Both the position numbers and the translations under genes were made by a program. Under the pieces are notes generated by a model. The model made no database searches, was not told the DNA's origin, and was given only the letters and a program-made list of their open reading frames with translations. Below are positions 22,001 to 35,100 of a DNA stretch of 64,000 nucleotides, piece after piece. This stretch comes from Aaosphaeria pasadenensis (lineage: Eukaryota; Ascomycota; Dothideomycetes; Pleosporales), in contig JAKLMB010000001.1 of the NCBI GenBank assembly GCA_022813625.1, positions 1,240,001 through 1,304,000 on the forward strand, in the 5' to 3' direction. The stretch's first letter is position 1. Every line of letters starts with the position of its first letter.

Positions 22001-24600
22001 TGAGTCGAAGACCTCGAGCTAGGCCTCTCGGACGAAACTCCCAGATAGGAAGACGAGCGGGAACTTGCTTGCTTTTGCGTTACGCGGACAATTGATGAGG
22101 GCAAGAGAAAGAGAAACTATTCTTTTCTTGATTTACTCGTGCGGCTGGTTGCATTGATCTCGCACTCGTACTCGGAAATGCCCACACAAATCCTCTGAAC
22201 ATCTCTTGCAAAGCTGCAAGGCCGTCCGAGCGAATTGACGCCACTGGGCGAGATGCTCATGCAAAGGGATAGGGAGAGATGAGAATTCTGAGCGCAACGA
22301 ATTGTCAATTGGCTGTTCGTCACAAGCTGTGTAGTCGCACCATGTGCTTGCTGGAACTTGAACAGTGCAGCTTCCGACCCATTTCGATTGCAGGCATTAT
22401 TATTCATCAGTCGGCATCTTCCTGCCCTGGTCTCTCACGTGTGGATCCTTGATTGCTCGCTCTTTCTCTTCGAGTCTCTCTTCTTTTCGAGGCAGGCAGT
22501 CGCACCATGTCTTCACAACCGTCGTTCGCTTCAAACTCGGGAGGCATTTGCCGATCTAGCGTGTGTAGATTGCAGATTGCGCGGTGCGGCGTGCAGGCTC
22601 GTAGCTTGTTCGAGTTTAAGCATCAGTGCTTTAGGGCTGTCAATGCGAAAGAGGCTGTCTCTTTGCGGACGCAAGTAGAGTGGTCGCTGGTGATGAGAAC
22701 CCGGAAGGAGTTGATAGCAGATGGTGAAACGTAGGAATGCGTCTCGGCGGCTTTAGCTCCCGTTTACCGCCGATGTTGTGAAGGTCTGGTCGCATCCATT
22801 TTGTTCGAGCGGTCGTGTGCTCCATCTCTCTGACGATCAAAATGATCCAATCTTTGCATGTTGTAGTGCGCAAAACAGGGGTTGATCATTTCCCTTCTCC
22901 AACGTATGTTACTTTCTCTCTCTGGTTCGTGCCATGAACGCTACGCCATCGCATTGAGTGGGTAATTCTTCCGCCCCCAAAAGGCTTGGACGGCTCGGTC
23001 GGAGTAAAATCTTTACGACTAAATTTGTGATGTCACTACCGGTTGGGTGATGCAAACAATTACATAGTGCAACTTGATCGGATGGTAACTTTGGTAAGGC
23101 TCGGTACCAAAATGAGTCCTCGTAGGACAATTGATCAAATCTGGACCCGAGAGTAATTTCATGTTGGCAACACAGATGACACAAACCATTCCATGGAACG
23201 CATTATTGTGACATCAAGTGATATGTGCACCATTGCCTCGGGTTCAGAGCAGTACCATAGTCACCTTGCCGTCGAAGTTACTCGTGTCAGCTGAAGCAAG
23301 GTATGGTGCATGTTCGATATATTTAGATATGAGGATGCAGCCATAAGGAGATGGAGATTGATAACGACCGAAATGCTGCCTTTGAAGATGACAATCTGCG
23401 ACGATTCAACGCAATTTGGTTTCGACAAGTATATTGTTAGCTAGGATATAGTCTTGAAACTGCGATTGAGCAGTTCGGCGTGAAGGTGCCGATGTAAATG
23501 ATGCAATTAGCAACACCATTCGTGAGATGTGAGACAAACCAGAAAGCGGGCATTGCGCTGAAAATAGTATACTTTTGAAGCGTGCAACACGAGGACAATG
23601 GCACAAGCGTTTAGCGAAGTTATCTCTTTGGGCGAGTGTGTAGCCCATTGGTCGCCCTGCCCCTGGATTCTGGAAGGCCGCTAGAAGAAGCTTTGTTCAT
23701 CTACCAGAGAAGAACTCACGACGCGAATTGAGATCGCGAAACGCGTTCTGAACCAATCACAAAAGCATAGGAGTTGGAAGTGGAAGCTCTTGTTGCTTGA
23801 AGTGGCGCGATTTCTAGTCGTGAGCCGCATGCATAATGGACCGGGTGAGTTCCACATAACGCCGCGCGCAGCAGACCATGTACTCGCCAAAGAGGCAGTC
23901 TCCCTACTCGCGCAACGAGTGACCAAAGACAATTTCCGGGGAACTTGCGTGGACGCAAGTTTTGACAGATTCGAATACGTTGTGGATGGAGATCTGCAAC
24001 GCAATCGACGCGTGCTACAACAGTAGGCCAGGAATGGTAATGCGGTCTATCTTGGTACGGACCTGAATCCACATCGGTCTTTGGACTCGAGTGCAAAGAC
24101 TCACGGTTCAGGTGAATACGTTCAGCCGATGAATGCGCACCAATCATTGTTTATTGATTCCTGAGGGCTGCATAAATGTAGATTTGCAAACATCGACACG
24201 CGTGTTGTTGATGTATTGTTCCTGCAGGTAATAGGAGGTTGACACGTGACCGACCAGCAATGCGATGGATACGGAACAAGACGGCGATATTCGGCACAGC
24301 GCAGATCTGTATCTGGGTAAACGAGCATTTGCGTTGCTACTTGCAGGAACAACGGTGGAGTATTGTGTGGGAATGTTCAAAAGCAATTGAACTCTTTCGA
24401 GCATAGGTGGATGTGTGCATGCTTCCATGCACTCGCTTTGGGTGATCATTGTGATCGTTCATCACTATGTTCCATGGAGTAAGGTAAATGATGAGCAGAG
24501 TCATGTGCCAAGGACGGGTTGATTGCAATAGGAAATTGTGAAGGTAGATCACAAGGTATTTCGATTCCGGATTTCTAACATTCCCACAAAATACTTCGGA
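19069..24600. other. Gene-poor stretch, first part
   Basis: No protein or RNA gene I can support. Open frames stay below about 145 codons, overlap each other in several frames and show no family resemblance. A short GGTA run lies near 21330-21342. Composition is mixed, without an obvious transposon coding sequence, so this could be regulatory sequence, untranslated RNA genes or strongly decayed repeats. Confidence 0.4.
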
Positions 24601-27600
24601 AAATACGTACTCATATTAACTGTTGTAAACCGGTCTCAACTCGGATGACGGCGACACTGCTGACTATGGATTCTATGCACAAACTCCATTTTGAGGCGTT
24701 CAGTCCACTTTTCTTCATTGGGGATTCTGCTTTGCCGCGTAAGCTATTTTCCATTTCAGTGTGCGTAGTACGGAGTAATGTTGTTAGGAAGTGAAAGGCT
24801 AATCAGGTTATACCCGTGAGATGGATAGATTGAGGGGCTAGAATCAAGACAACAGAAGACCTTTGAATAATTCACTCAAGTAAAGCCAAATTCCAGCTGT
24901 CCGGTTGGAATGGGATAAATGATGATTGGCCATTGATCAGGAAATTGATAACATGTTCTTGTAAATGAACTTGCTCATTCATACCGTCTATGATGTGGAT
25001 AGAATTCTGTTCGCAAGCGAGGTGATGTTTCCATAGACAAAGGCGTAAGCATAGCATCGCATGGCTCTCTAGGTAACATGCTTGGGCAATCACGCGTGCG
25101 GCGTGCCATGCCTGAGAAGGACCGGTGAGGCTGACCAATGCCCACTCACAGTTATTGGATGGGGGACGAGGCCCCAGGACCAAAAATCCCGACAGTCTGG
25201 TAAGGACAGAACCTGACTCCTGAAATACACCCTCCACCTATCATGAGTGTCTCAGTGAGAGGGGGGCTGGTCTTGAAGCTGATCTTAATGAGTTCATAAG
25301 CCGAGGAGCCTAGCTTTGATCTTTCTGGCAGGCCGCAGCCAGGAATCGAATCAGGGCGCTCCTGACATCATTGAAGCCGGACCCAAGATAGGCTGCTGCA
25401 GACTGCTGCAGGAATCAGCCCATGTCGAAAACCTCTCTTGAAGTTCCCGCTCGAATCATCGTGATCGTTGACCTTGTCACACTGACTGGGAAGTTGCGGG
25501 AAGCCGGGATGACCTTGTCCTTCTGTACGATATTGCCCGGGTTGGCACGACCCAGACATCGCGACAAAAAGCCGGCAGAAGGAAAATGCCGCCCTTGATC
25601 CAATCAGTGTGGTGAGGTAGAGTGTAGAATTGACGCTTATGCAGAGACGTTAACAACGAGGAGCTCGGTTAGGACAGAACGGCACTTGATGATAGAAGAG
25701 ACTTGCTCTGGACATCGAAAAATCGAGACAGTGGTGGCGTTGAGACAAGAAAGCAGCATATGTGCGTTGACATCCATTTAGGATCGTCGGCGCCGACTCA
25801 GTCATGGAGCCTGCGAACCCATATTGGAAGTTTTGCCGGTCCTGGTCGCGGTTGCCCTCCCACATCGGCATGGCTGGCTTGCCTTGTGAAAGTAAGTGTG
25901 AGGATTTGCCTGTGCCAGGTCAGAATAGAGCAGTAGCAATCCTCGAGGGGCTGCGGGAAGCAAGGTCGAGGGGCCCTGAGGCGATCTCTTCACCTGGTCA
26001 CCTTGTGATGAACCAACAAGCCGCCCGTCCCAGCGTGTGCCTTTACCCAACGACCAGGCTGAAGCGCCACCGAATGCATCATGTTCGGAAAAACTTCCAG
26101 TGATGTGTGAAATGATTTCCATAATGATAAGCAGGCCGGTCCAGGCGTCTTCTGGCCGTTTGGAGGCAGCCATCATCGCAAGAGTGGAGTCCCTGCGGAA
26201 AAATCAACCTTTTAACAGAAAACGGTCCAAAACGGTCTAAACGGTCGCTCTTTTCGAATTGGCATGCCGATCTTTTGAGTCTTGACAGGCACTTCAGCCG
26301 AGACTTCGTGCTGTTTTGACTGACATCGAATATTGGGCCGGCAGTAGGTGACCGCCAACTGGGGCTTTTTAATTTATCTCCAATTTCTTAGCATTCACAA
26401 GTTGTCAATAGCGACAAAGGACAGAAAAATGCCCGAAATCTGTCCAATAGACATGCCTGACCTCCTCTGCCATAATCGCGCAGGGCGAGTGAAGCGCATC
26501 GTAGGTTGTATCACCGTTGCTGCAGGCATTCTACTGCGGGCTGAACTATTGAACGGCGGGGAGGGCGCCGCGACATCGTTGCACACACTCATACTAGCAT
26601 GGCCCCGATGGTCCCCGCTGCCCTAAACCCAACCCCTGCTTCCCGTCAGCAATGGACTGCTGGCAAAGCGCAGTATCGACTTTGGAATACTCATGATCTT
26701 GCTTTCTTATTATTCTGATTTTTAAGAAGAAAGAAGAGCTAGTAAGCGGACATAGAGGCTAAATGGGCAATATTGACCTATGGAGCAGAGGCGGTCCGTT
26801 TCGAATATCGCCCCAAAATGCTCCTCAGCGGTACGACCTTGCTCGGAAAGCCTTCTGTGGTAGAACATATGCATGCTGACGGCTCAAACACACATACAAG
26901 CGCTCTGCATTGTGGTCTCAACGGCCCGCTCCAGCTGACCCCTTTGTCAGATGCATACCGCCGAAGTGAACAGTTAGTGGTTTTTTGACTTAACCTATGC
27001 GCTGTAGATACTGAATGACTTGGACGTTGCATAGCATGATAGGCGGAAAGGGCGCACCGCTGTTCTTCATCGCGCTGACAAGTCTTTCATCGAACTTGCA
27101 CGATTTATGCGAGCTGGATAGCCAGGTCTGCTGTATGGTCAATCTTTCACGTGCAAGTGGGCATGCTGGCGTAGAGCATGTAAGGCTTGGCTAAGCAAGA
27201 AGCACATCATGAGTGATAGTCGTTGCCACTCAATTGAGAGCGCGGGGTGGCGGATCAGGAGCATCGAAAGACGAGTGGCCCGCCTTGACATCAATCGACA
27301 TGAGACGCTGGGTAGACATCATGCTGAATTCTGCTTGTGACTCTTTCGCGATACTGAGAGAGGCGAAGGCTTCGCGATACGTGCAGGTTGAAATAGAGTT
27401 CATCGTCGCTCGGTACCTGAGATGTCTCCCTTGTCGTTGAACAGGCCAGGCCGACGATGCTCCCAGGGTTTCTCCGCACTCCACTGCGAACGCCTCGTTC
27501 GGAACATTACTTAATCATGTACCATGTCAACCAGGACCCATCATGCCAACGACACCTCAATCGTGAAGTGTTTCTTGATGCGCATCCTTCTGGAACAATG

Positions 27601-28600
27601 CCACCAAAACTACACATGTGCCCTTCAAGGACCAAAGGCCGCGCGTTACTGTTTCGACATTGCGCCCTTTGAATCCAAGCAGGCACAACTTGGGGGAGAA
27701 GCATGATACGACAACTGGCTGGAGCGCGATTCCTTTATCATGCCCCGAGCACTTGCAACATTGGGATTCACCCACCCACCATTGCTCGGAGATGGACTTA
27801 TCCCTATCGCCATAGGGAGGCCTGTGCTGGGCGATTGACGGACTGGCCGGAATATCTCAAGCAAGATTGGGGCGCGTTGTTGTTCCATAACGCGCGAAGT
27901 TCGCGTCCGTAACAGCATAAAGGTCAAATTAAACTTGTTATTGTCGGCGCAATCATGGCTCCATCTTTAGAGGTTGTCATCTGCCGAAACAACTCGAGGA
28001 TGATGCACGGACAACAGCGCATCGCTGGTGGATAAGCTCATGGCATGAAGGACGGAGGCAGGCATGTCGTCGTTGCAATCACCCCCTGAAAGAACCACCC
28101 CTGTCTGGCATGGCGCCCCGTTTCGAGCAGGCTGCGTCGAGATCTTGACAGCGCCAAAAGAACGATCATCAGTGATTTTCTGGAGTCCTTGACTCTATCC
28201 CGTATGCCATTTCCGAAGCCCACAACGCGTGACCGCTCCGGGCCCTAGACCCGCAGGGCATGCGAGTCCCAAAAGGGTTTAGAGGGGTTGAAGAAAATGC
28301 TAGTAGGGGGGCCCCCGGTGAGCGACTGGTTGAAGCCGTCGAGCCGTTTGAGGCGTGAAGTGGCAGGCCGGCGTGAGAAGGCTGATGTGGCCAATTGCCA
28401 GTTGGACGGTGGACCGCCGGTGTAACTGCGAAACGGTCCACTAGCGGTTGTGGAGGGGGCATTACTTGTATCTGATTGAGAAGAGGTGAGCGAGCGAGCG
28501 GAGCGTAGCGTACACAGTAGGGAAGAGTTGACCCTTGAGGCAAGCGAGAAACAGCCCCAACTACAGTAGGTGTAGAGCATAACGTAGGTGGGTGTACCTA
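24601..28600. other. Gene-poor stretch, second part
   Basis: No supportable gene. A TACGGAGTA motif lies at 24769-24777. Frames such as 24872-25237 (minus) and 25802-26176 (minus) have no recognisable domains and no intron-exon structure that extends them. No terminal repeats or transposase remnants were recognised. Confidence 0.4.
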
Positions 28601-29067
28601 GTCTAGTGACTGCCTTGTAAGTTGTTCCCTACTCGCACCGGTACTCAATCTTCTCAAGTCCCATTTTTAGTTCCGAGTTCCTAGCTCTTAAGTCTTTTAG
28701 TTCCTACTAGGTAGTTCCCACCTCCGTGCGAGCGAGTAGTGACAGTCAGTAGTGGACATGTGGTGTGGGTAGAGAAGGTGGCGGCGACACGTCGAGGCGG
28801 TGACAAGGCGGCGACGCGTTGGTGCAATGATGCGATAATGCGATAATGCGAAGACGAGACAGGTAACTACCCAATTAAGTCATCTGAAAGGATGAACATG
28901 GTGGAAAACCAGAGAAAGGAGGTATTGTGCACATGCCCTAGGTAGTTACTGTTACTGCCTACTCCTCCGTTCCGTACACAGGACACTCTATCTGTGGCTG
29001 TTGTTAACATGTTCCACGGTTTTGCCGATGATGAAGGAGATCAGATGTGAGAAGGATTCGGACGACC

Positions 29068-29170
29068 GGGGGGGGGGGGGGGGGGAAGGGAGGGAAGGGC
29101 GCGGTGAGGCCCGCATAGCAGGGGGGATGTTGGGAGGGGTGAGGGGAGGGGGAAGAGGGAGGGGGGGGGA
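29068..29170. repeat. Poly-G tract and G-rich block
   Basis: Eighteen consecutive G residues (29068-29085) are followed by repeated GGG runs separated by A or T up to a second long G run at 29160-29169. Such sequence can in principle form G-quadruplexes on the plus strand. The tract length may also be imprecise in an assembly. Confidence 0.75.
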
Positions 29171-29364
29171 TCAGAAGTTGTATTGGGCTTGCTGCAGGTT
29201 GGATCGAAGCAGAAGGTGGTTTTGGCTTTTGGGTACGGGCGTGTGTGCGAACACGCGATTGCTCAGGGTAATGATGAACGGGGATATCAGTTCGTGACGA
29301 GATCAGGGTATAGGACCGGGGATTATTAGGAGAGATCTGGAAGAATGCGGCGGCTGTGATTATC

Positions 29365-29378
29365 ATGGTGGTGGTGGT

Positions 29379-29410
<32 letters not shown>

Positions 29411-29525
29411 CCGTGATGGTTGCAGTGGATGAATTACTATTGAACAATAGCGTAGGTACCGTCATGGTCATGGTCATAGTCATAGTCGTAGTCATAGTCA
29501 TAGCAGTAGCAATAATAATCATCGT
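29365..29525. repeat. Degenerate trinucleotide microsatellite (GTG/GTA/GTC and ATC/ATA units)
   Basis: Runs of GGT, then GTAGTC repeated about four times, then GTA units at 29367-29412; a second block of GTCATG/GTCATA units lies at 29460-29505 and ATA/ATC units up to 29525. It produces artificial valine-rich frames on plus and threonine/methionine-rich frames on minus. Confidence 0.8.
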
Positions 29526-31324
29526 CATTATAGTAGATACGGAGTATAGCAATAAAACTAATCAGTTCGGAGTACACTCACTCCGCATGTACATACATAT
29601 CTAGTTACTGTAATTAGTCGGTAGGTAACTCGTAGATGCTACCTCAGTCGACAGGATTTATCCGCGGGCAAGGCGTTGCTAACCAAGGTAACTTGCAAAG
29701 GCGTCTCGAACTGGCGATGCGTGTGCGTGCGTGAGAGCGAGTGAGAGCTTTGTGTTCCAGCCTGCAGATTTAAAATGAGTGATGACCGAGGATGGGTGAG
29801 ATGGCCGAATCGAAAGAAAGGGAACTAGTCTGTGGAGGTTTGAGTTGATTATATGTACGAGTATGGAGCAGTAACAAGTGCTGATGTGATGTTTTGTGTA
29901 ATCCCGTAACATGTGTCTGCCTTTGTGCGAAGGAGTAATAATCCTCTTTATTGTCGTCTTTGTACCTACACAGTGCACTATTCTACTGCTCGTACCTCTC
30001 TGTAAGAGCCAGCTGCCAGCCATGTTATGCAGCGTATAATACAGTACAAACCTGCCAATGTAGGCGTATATTTCAGCACATCCTCGATATAGAAACCTAG
30101 AAGTGGTACCTAAACAACGGAGTTACATGTCTACCTAGTTATCAATGCCCGATGGTTGATTATTTTTGGTGTTGACAAAGCCATCCAACATGAAAGGAGA
30201 TTTGCGTGAATCTACCTGAGACTGATGATATATTAATCCAGGTTATTGCTGTTGCTGATGCTGATGTTGATGTAATAGTACCGGTTATTCGTTGTTGTGA
30301 TTGAGCAGGCTCGGTCAGCTCCTTCCTCATTGTAGCGCGCCTTCACTCACTCATTCACTCACATCCAACCGTTCTATCGACCAAAAACTCTTCCCACGCG
30401 TCGATTTCGTGTCTCATTCACTCTCTGACACCCACGGATACTCCGTACACAGCACAAATTTCCTATTATCGATCATCCTCAATCACTTCTTCTTGCCCAC
30501 CTGCTTTTCCCACTTCTTTCCACTTCGCTCGCTCATCCATCCTCCTGATATTACTCGTTGCAATCAGGAACCCGAAAGAGTGCGTTTCATCCTGGACTTT
30601 CCGTCTCTCCCATACCTCTACTTCTTCAAGTAGTAACCTTGCGAATGCAGTAGCACAACCTGCGACGACTCGAGATAACAAGTCCCACTGCTTCGCACTG
30701 AGTGCCCAGATACGCACACTCAGACACGATTACACACGTCGACACACGTCAACAAAGGAGAGAGCCAGCTACACGCAAAATATCCACCCAGTCTCCGTGG
30801 CTACTGCTTGCTTCGTAAGTACCTGATTTGTGTGCATGTACGGAGTACTCTTTAGGGACAAACTCCGTACATATTCACTTCAATTTCAACAGACGTTATT
30901 CACCCATTCACGATATTTTATATATCCTAACTCTCTCTCCCCTGTCCTACTTAATCCCCTGCTACGCTTTCTCCGCAGTTGTCTCCGCCATTGACCAGCG
31001 TGATCCTCGCTCACGCTAACCTTCGGCAGGTTCGTCACCGTACTCATACAAGCACTGTAAACCATCACAACCCATCATCCGTCACAACCATCACAACCCA
31101 CCACGACACACACCCACCACTACTTACCACCGGCTACCGTCTTCGACTAGGTCTGCAAAGTACTAGCCAAAGGATAGTAGCACCACTAGTACCACGCACC
31201 AAGCACCGAGCTTGTCGAGCGAAGCACAAAAGCACACACCAGGATCGGACGAATTCCCATACCCACGTCGAGCAAATCGAGCAATCGAGCAATCGAGCAA
31301 GTCAGGTCAGAGCAATACCTGCCT

Positions 31325-31380
31325 ACTCGTACCCTTCCCTACCCTACCGTGCCTACCTTACCCTACCTTACCCTACCACA
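31325..31380. repeat. Degenerate TACCCTACCT repeat, block 1
   Basis: Imperfect repeats of CCTACCTTACCCTACC in the presumed medA leader. They resemble telomeric CCCTAA only superficially because the unit is interrupted by CCTT. Confidence 0.7.
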
Positions 31381-31767
31381 CCAACCTAGTCGACACTCGA
31401 CACCCTCCTCACAACACAACAACCCTGCACCCTCTAATCCCTGACCCGCACGACGCATCACAGCCGCGGGCTCGGCATCCATCCTCGGGCATACCGCCGG
31501 CCGTGAAGAACAACGCGCAGGGTGGTGGCTGGACCCGGGAGGCGTTAGTTGTTTTACGTTTATTTCACGGCCCTGCTCCTGCTTCTTGCTAACCTAACTG
31601 CTCCACTATCTCTACCTTACTCTATCTACTACTACTACTAACCACTGCCTTGCCCTCGTCGCCCACGCTCGTTAACTCGACCATCGACCACTCACTCTCT
31701 CCTGTTTGCGCTCTACTTGCCTGCCTGGTCTTGTCTTGCAACCAACCCTTCTCCTTCTTTTTTCTTC

Positions 31768-31870
31768 TACCCTACCTACCTTACCCTACCTTACCCTGCC
31801 ATACCCTACCTACTGTACCTACTCTGGCTTTACTTTATTTTTTTACCCTACCCTACTCTACCCTACCTTC
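31768..31870. repeat. Degenerate TACCCTACCT repeat, block 2
   Basis: A second, longer run of the same unit as at 31325-31380, interrupted by a T-rich segment. Probably a slippage-prone pyrimidine tract of the leader. Confidence 0.7.
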
Positions 31871-32180
31871 CAACACCCCTGGCCCTGCTTCTGCCCTGTC
31901 CAGGTCTTGTCCCCCCTCCTATCCAACTACACACACGACTCTTTCACACACCTTAACCGTCCTTTCCTTGGAGAGGAACCAGAACAGTACAGGAAGAGTC
32001 TTGGTCCGCTTGCTGCCCGTCACCTCGCTCTAGCGGCAACTGCCCCGTGTGCGCGTGAAATTGCGCAGGCTGCGCTACTGCACTCCCAGTTACTACATCC
32101 TCGTCGCCCGCGCCCGGACCCATTCGAACCGGCCATCTCTTTCTCTGCCTCTGCCCCCGACAACTGCAATAATAATAACA

Positions 32181-35100
32181 ATGTCGCAGTCGCAGTCGCA
32201 TACCCAAGATAGGCCCCGGAAGTATAAGGAAGAGCCGGCTCCTGGAGCGGCGCAGAAAATGGTGAGTTGCGTTCCCTGTTCTACTATTCACATCCCGTCT
32301 TCCACACACACCGCCATCTTCTTCGCGCCCGTTCGTCTTGCGCTGCAATCGCAATCGCAATTGTAATCCCACCACCCTCGCTCCCCCGATCCTCGACCGT
32401 TGCAAGCTCTGTCGCGCGCGCAGCCCCCAGCGTGCGCCGCTGCCCATCGCTTCTTGTCACCGCCGTTGTTGGCTTCATCCTCGCTCATTTTGCATGCTTC
32501 TGCAGCCTCTGCAAGCCGCACCCACGCTCCCTCTGTCACCCCAGCTCACGCGCGTTTCTGGCTACATGGTATGCCCTTCTCCGCCAAACAGCCCTGCTAC
32601 CTGATACCTACTATCCAAGCTCCCAACCCCTGGTCTTGTCGCACCTCTCCCCAACTTCCCTGTCCACGCTGAGCTGCTGCTTCGTCGACGCTTGTCACCA
32701 TAGAGACTCTCGCAGCGGAATCCTTGCGACCGCCTTGCGACCGCCATCGACCTGCCACTATCCATCGATGGTCCGCTCTCTGTGTTGTCAACGTCGTCGT
32801 CTCCAACAGCTCGCGCGCTGCTTTCTTTAGTCTGCCCTTCCCGTCCTATAAACTCAATCCTACCGTCCCGTCCTGTCTTCATCAAGGCCCTGCCCCTCGC
32901 ATATCTCTGAACGCCGCAACCTCGCTCTCCGAGGCGAATCATCCACCCCTCCCCGCACATCCCCCACTGCACATCTTCAATCGCTTGCTTCCCCTGGTAC
33001 ATTGCTTTGTGTTATAATATTCTTTACCCCAACTCGCCTCGTTTTTATTTACACCTGGTCAACAGCTGGCCGAAGTACAACAGCAGTTCACTGACTTGCG
33101 TTCTTCCTCTTCTTCTAGCATCACCCCCACTCGGCGCAAGGCTTGCCACCGCCAACCCATCACCAACAACATCCGCACCCGCACCCGCATCAGCATCAGC
33201 ATCAGCATCAACACCCCCAGCATCCGCAGCACCCCCAGCAACATCACCCTCGTCCTGTAGCGGTTCATCATCAGCCTCACCCGGATTCTCCTCACCAGTC
33301 CCAACCAGCGCAGTCCCCGGCCCAGGCTCATTATCCTTCGCCACACCCGTCCAACCCTCAGGTTCCTCCACCTCATCAATCACCCTACCTCCAGCAAATC
33401 CCTGGACCTCAAGGACAACAACAGCAGGACGTGCCTTACTATCCGCACCCTAGCACGTACAGCGCCAACAGTGCACCAAGTAACTACTCAGCTTCAGGTA
33501 TGTATCATTACTTTACTCTTTCATCGGCGTGGCGTTCCGATTTTGTGGTGTTTTGTGCGGCGTGCAGATGCCAAAGTATTTATTATTTGGGGAGAGGTGT
33601 TTCACGCGTTGCGCCGAACATCAATAAAGATTGAGACATGCGAGCGCCGAATTTCATTCTTGGAGGAGCTATGCTGATTCTTGAACAGAAGGTCCAGAAT
33701 TGATGGCCGCTGCGACCATGAACAGGTCGGGGTACCCGCCGATTTCTTATCACACACCTCAATCCAACTCGCCAGCTTCAGTGCAATCTCCTCAGCATGA
33801 TCAACATGGACGTCCCATCTATGGCCAACAACCTGCGCAGATGCAGCAGCCGCCAATGTATTACACTCCATATGGGAATACCGGGGTTCCTCAGCACTCG
33901 CCCTACCCTCAGCACCCATCTACGCAGCAACAGCAACAGCAGCCGATGACCAGCTCCCTTCTCATGTCTCATCAGCAGCCAGGACAGCCACCGATGCATC
34001 CGCATCAGCCTCATCCGAACACTCCTGGAATGCCCACAGGTAGCCCCAAGTCACGTATGTCGCAAACCCCATTGCAACGACCGCCATCAAACCTAGGCGC
34101 TCCACCTCAGGCTCCTCCTCAAGGTCCTCCGGTTGGCGCACCAAACATGCATGCAGGCGGTCCTCCAGGCTCAAATGTGAACCCTAACGCTGCACCGGGC
34201 CCGATTCCAGCAACCACCCCACTAGTGGTTAGGCAAGACCAGAATGGTGTCCAGTGGATCGCTTTTGAATACTCGCGCGATCGCGTCAAGATGGAGTATA
34301 CTATCCGATGCGATGTCGAATCCATCGATGTCAAGGATCTCCCGCAAGAATTCAAAACGGAGAACTGCGTTTATCCCCGCGCATGTTGTCCCAAGGATCA
34401 GTACAAGGGAAATCGTTTGGCCTACGAGACCGAATGTAACCATGTTGGATGGGCACTCGCACAATTGAATCCCTGCCTCAGAGGCAAGAGGGGCCTCATC
34501 CAGCGAGCAGTCGATAGCTGGCGTAATAGCAACCAAGACCCTCGTCTGCGGAGTCGACGCGTACGACGACAGGCGAAGATGAACAACAGGAAGGCTGTTA
34601 ATGCTTCCCATGGTAACCCTATGACTGGGCCAGGTGCCTCAGGCCCAACTGGGGTGTCACCTGGCATCCCAGCTCCACCTCAACAGATGGGTATGGGAGG
34701 TTCGCAGTTGCATCATCACCATGAGCATCCCGGCGGACCTCCAGGAAGACCAGAAGATGTTAGCGGTATGTTTCACCAGATGTGATGACTTGGTATTTGG
34801 GCGCGTTTTGATGGATTTACTGTAATCATGATACCTCCTGTCGTTTCCGCACTGCATATACATGTACATTACATTCCTTGATGTAATTCCCCTTTTGAGA
34901 TACCACTACCCCACGCAAGCACACACTATCTTTTGTTAGCCACACCCGCACTTTGCACCCATGTCTACTTGTCGTTTAGCGAAATTGGCGAGGTTGATAA
35001 GTTACTCTATTTTTTGAACGTGCATGCTAATTTTCCTTTGTATAGCCAACGACTATCCCGAGGGAGCTACCCATCACCATCAAGCACCCAACGGACAATC

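Larger units (their letters stand above)
28601..30300. other. Low-complexity region with poly-G tract and trinucleotide repeats
   Basis: Contains an 18-base uninterrupted G run at 29068-29085 followed by G-rich sequence to about 29170, and a degenerate GTA/GTC trinucleotide array at about 29365-29525. A TACGGAGTA copy is at 29538-29546. Open frames here are products of these repeats and not genes. Confidence 0.6.
30301..32180 (+). promoter_or_regulatory. Pyrimidine-rich probable promoter and 5' leader of medA
   Basis: Plus-strand C/T-rich sequence precedes the medA ATG over nearly 1.9 kb, which is typical of fungal leaders and unlike the sequence before 28.6 kb. TACTCCGTA/TACGGAGTA motifs lie at 30439-30447 and 30839-30847 with a near copy at 30862-30870. 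Two blocks of degenerate ACCCTACCTT-type repeats lie at 31325-31380 and 31768-31870. Frames through these blocks are low-complexity. The transcription start and any leader introns cannot be located from sequence alone. Confidence 0.45.

Noticed and set aside
23681..24147. Overlapping minus-strand frames of 107 and 143 codons
   Set aside because: Two registers overlap, neither has recognisable features, and no splice extension was found.
29004..29604. Threonine/methionine-rich and valine-rich frames
   Set aside because: They are direct translations of the trinucleotide repeats at 29365-29525.
31325..31870. Possible interstitial telomere
   Set aside because: The repeat unit contains CCTT interruptions and is not a CCCTAA array; a pyrimidine-rich leader explains it better.
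31650..32212. Plus-strand frames of 127 and 168 codons upstream of medA
   Set aside because: Translations of the pyrimidine-rich repeat in overlapping registers; likely leader sequence.
33007..33453. Alternative frame over medA exon 2 using an acceptor at 33065
   Set aside because: It shifts out of the His/Gln/Pro-rich frame that continues through the Medusa domain.
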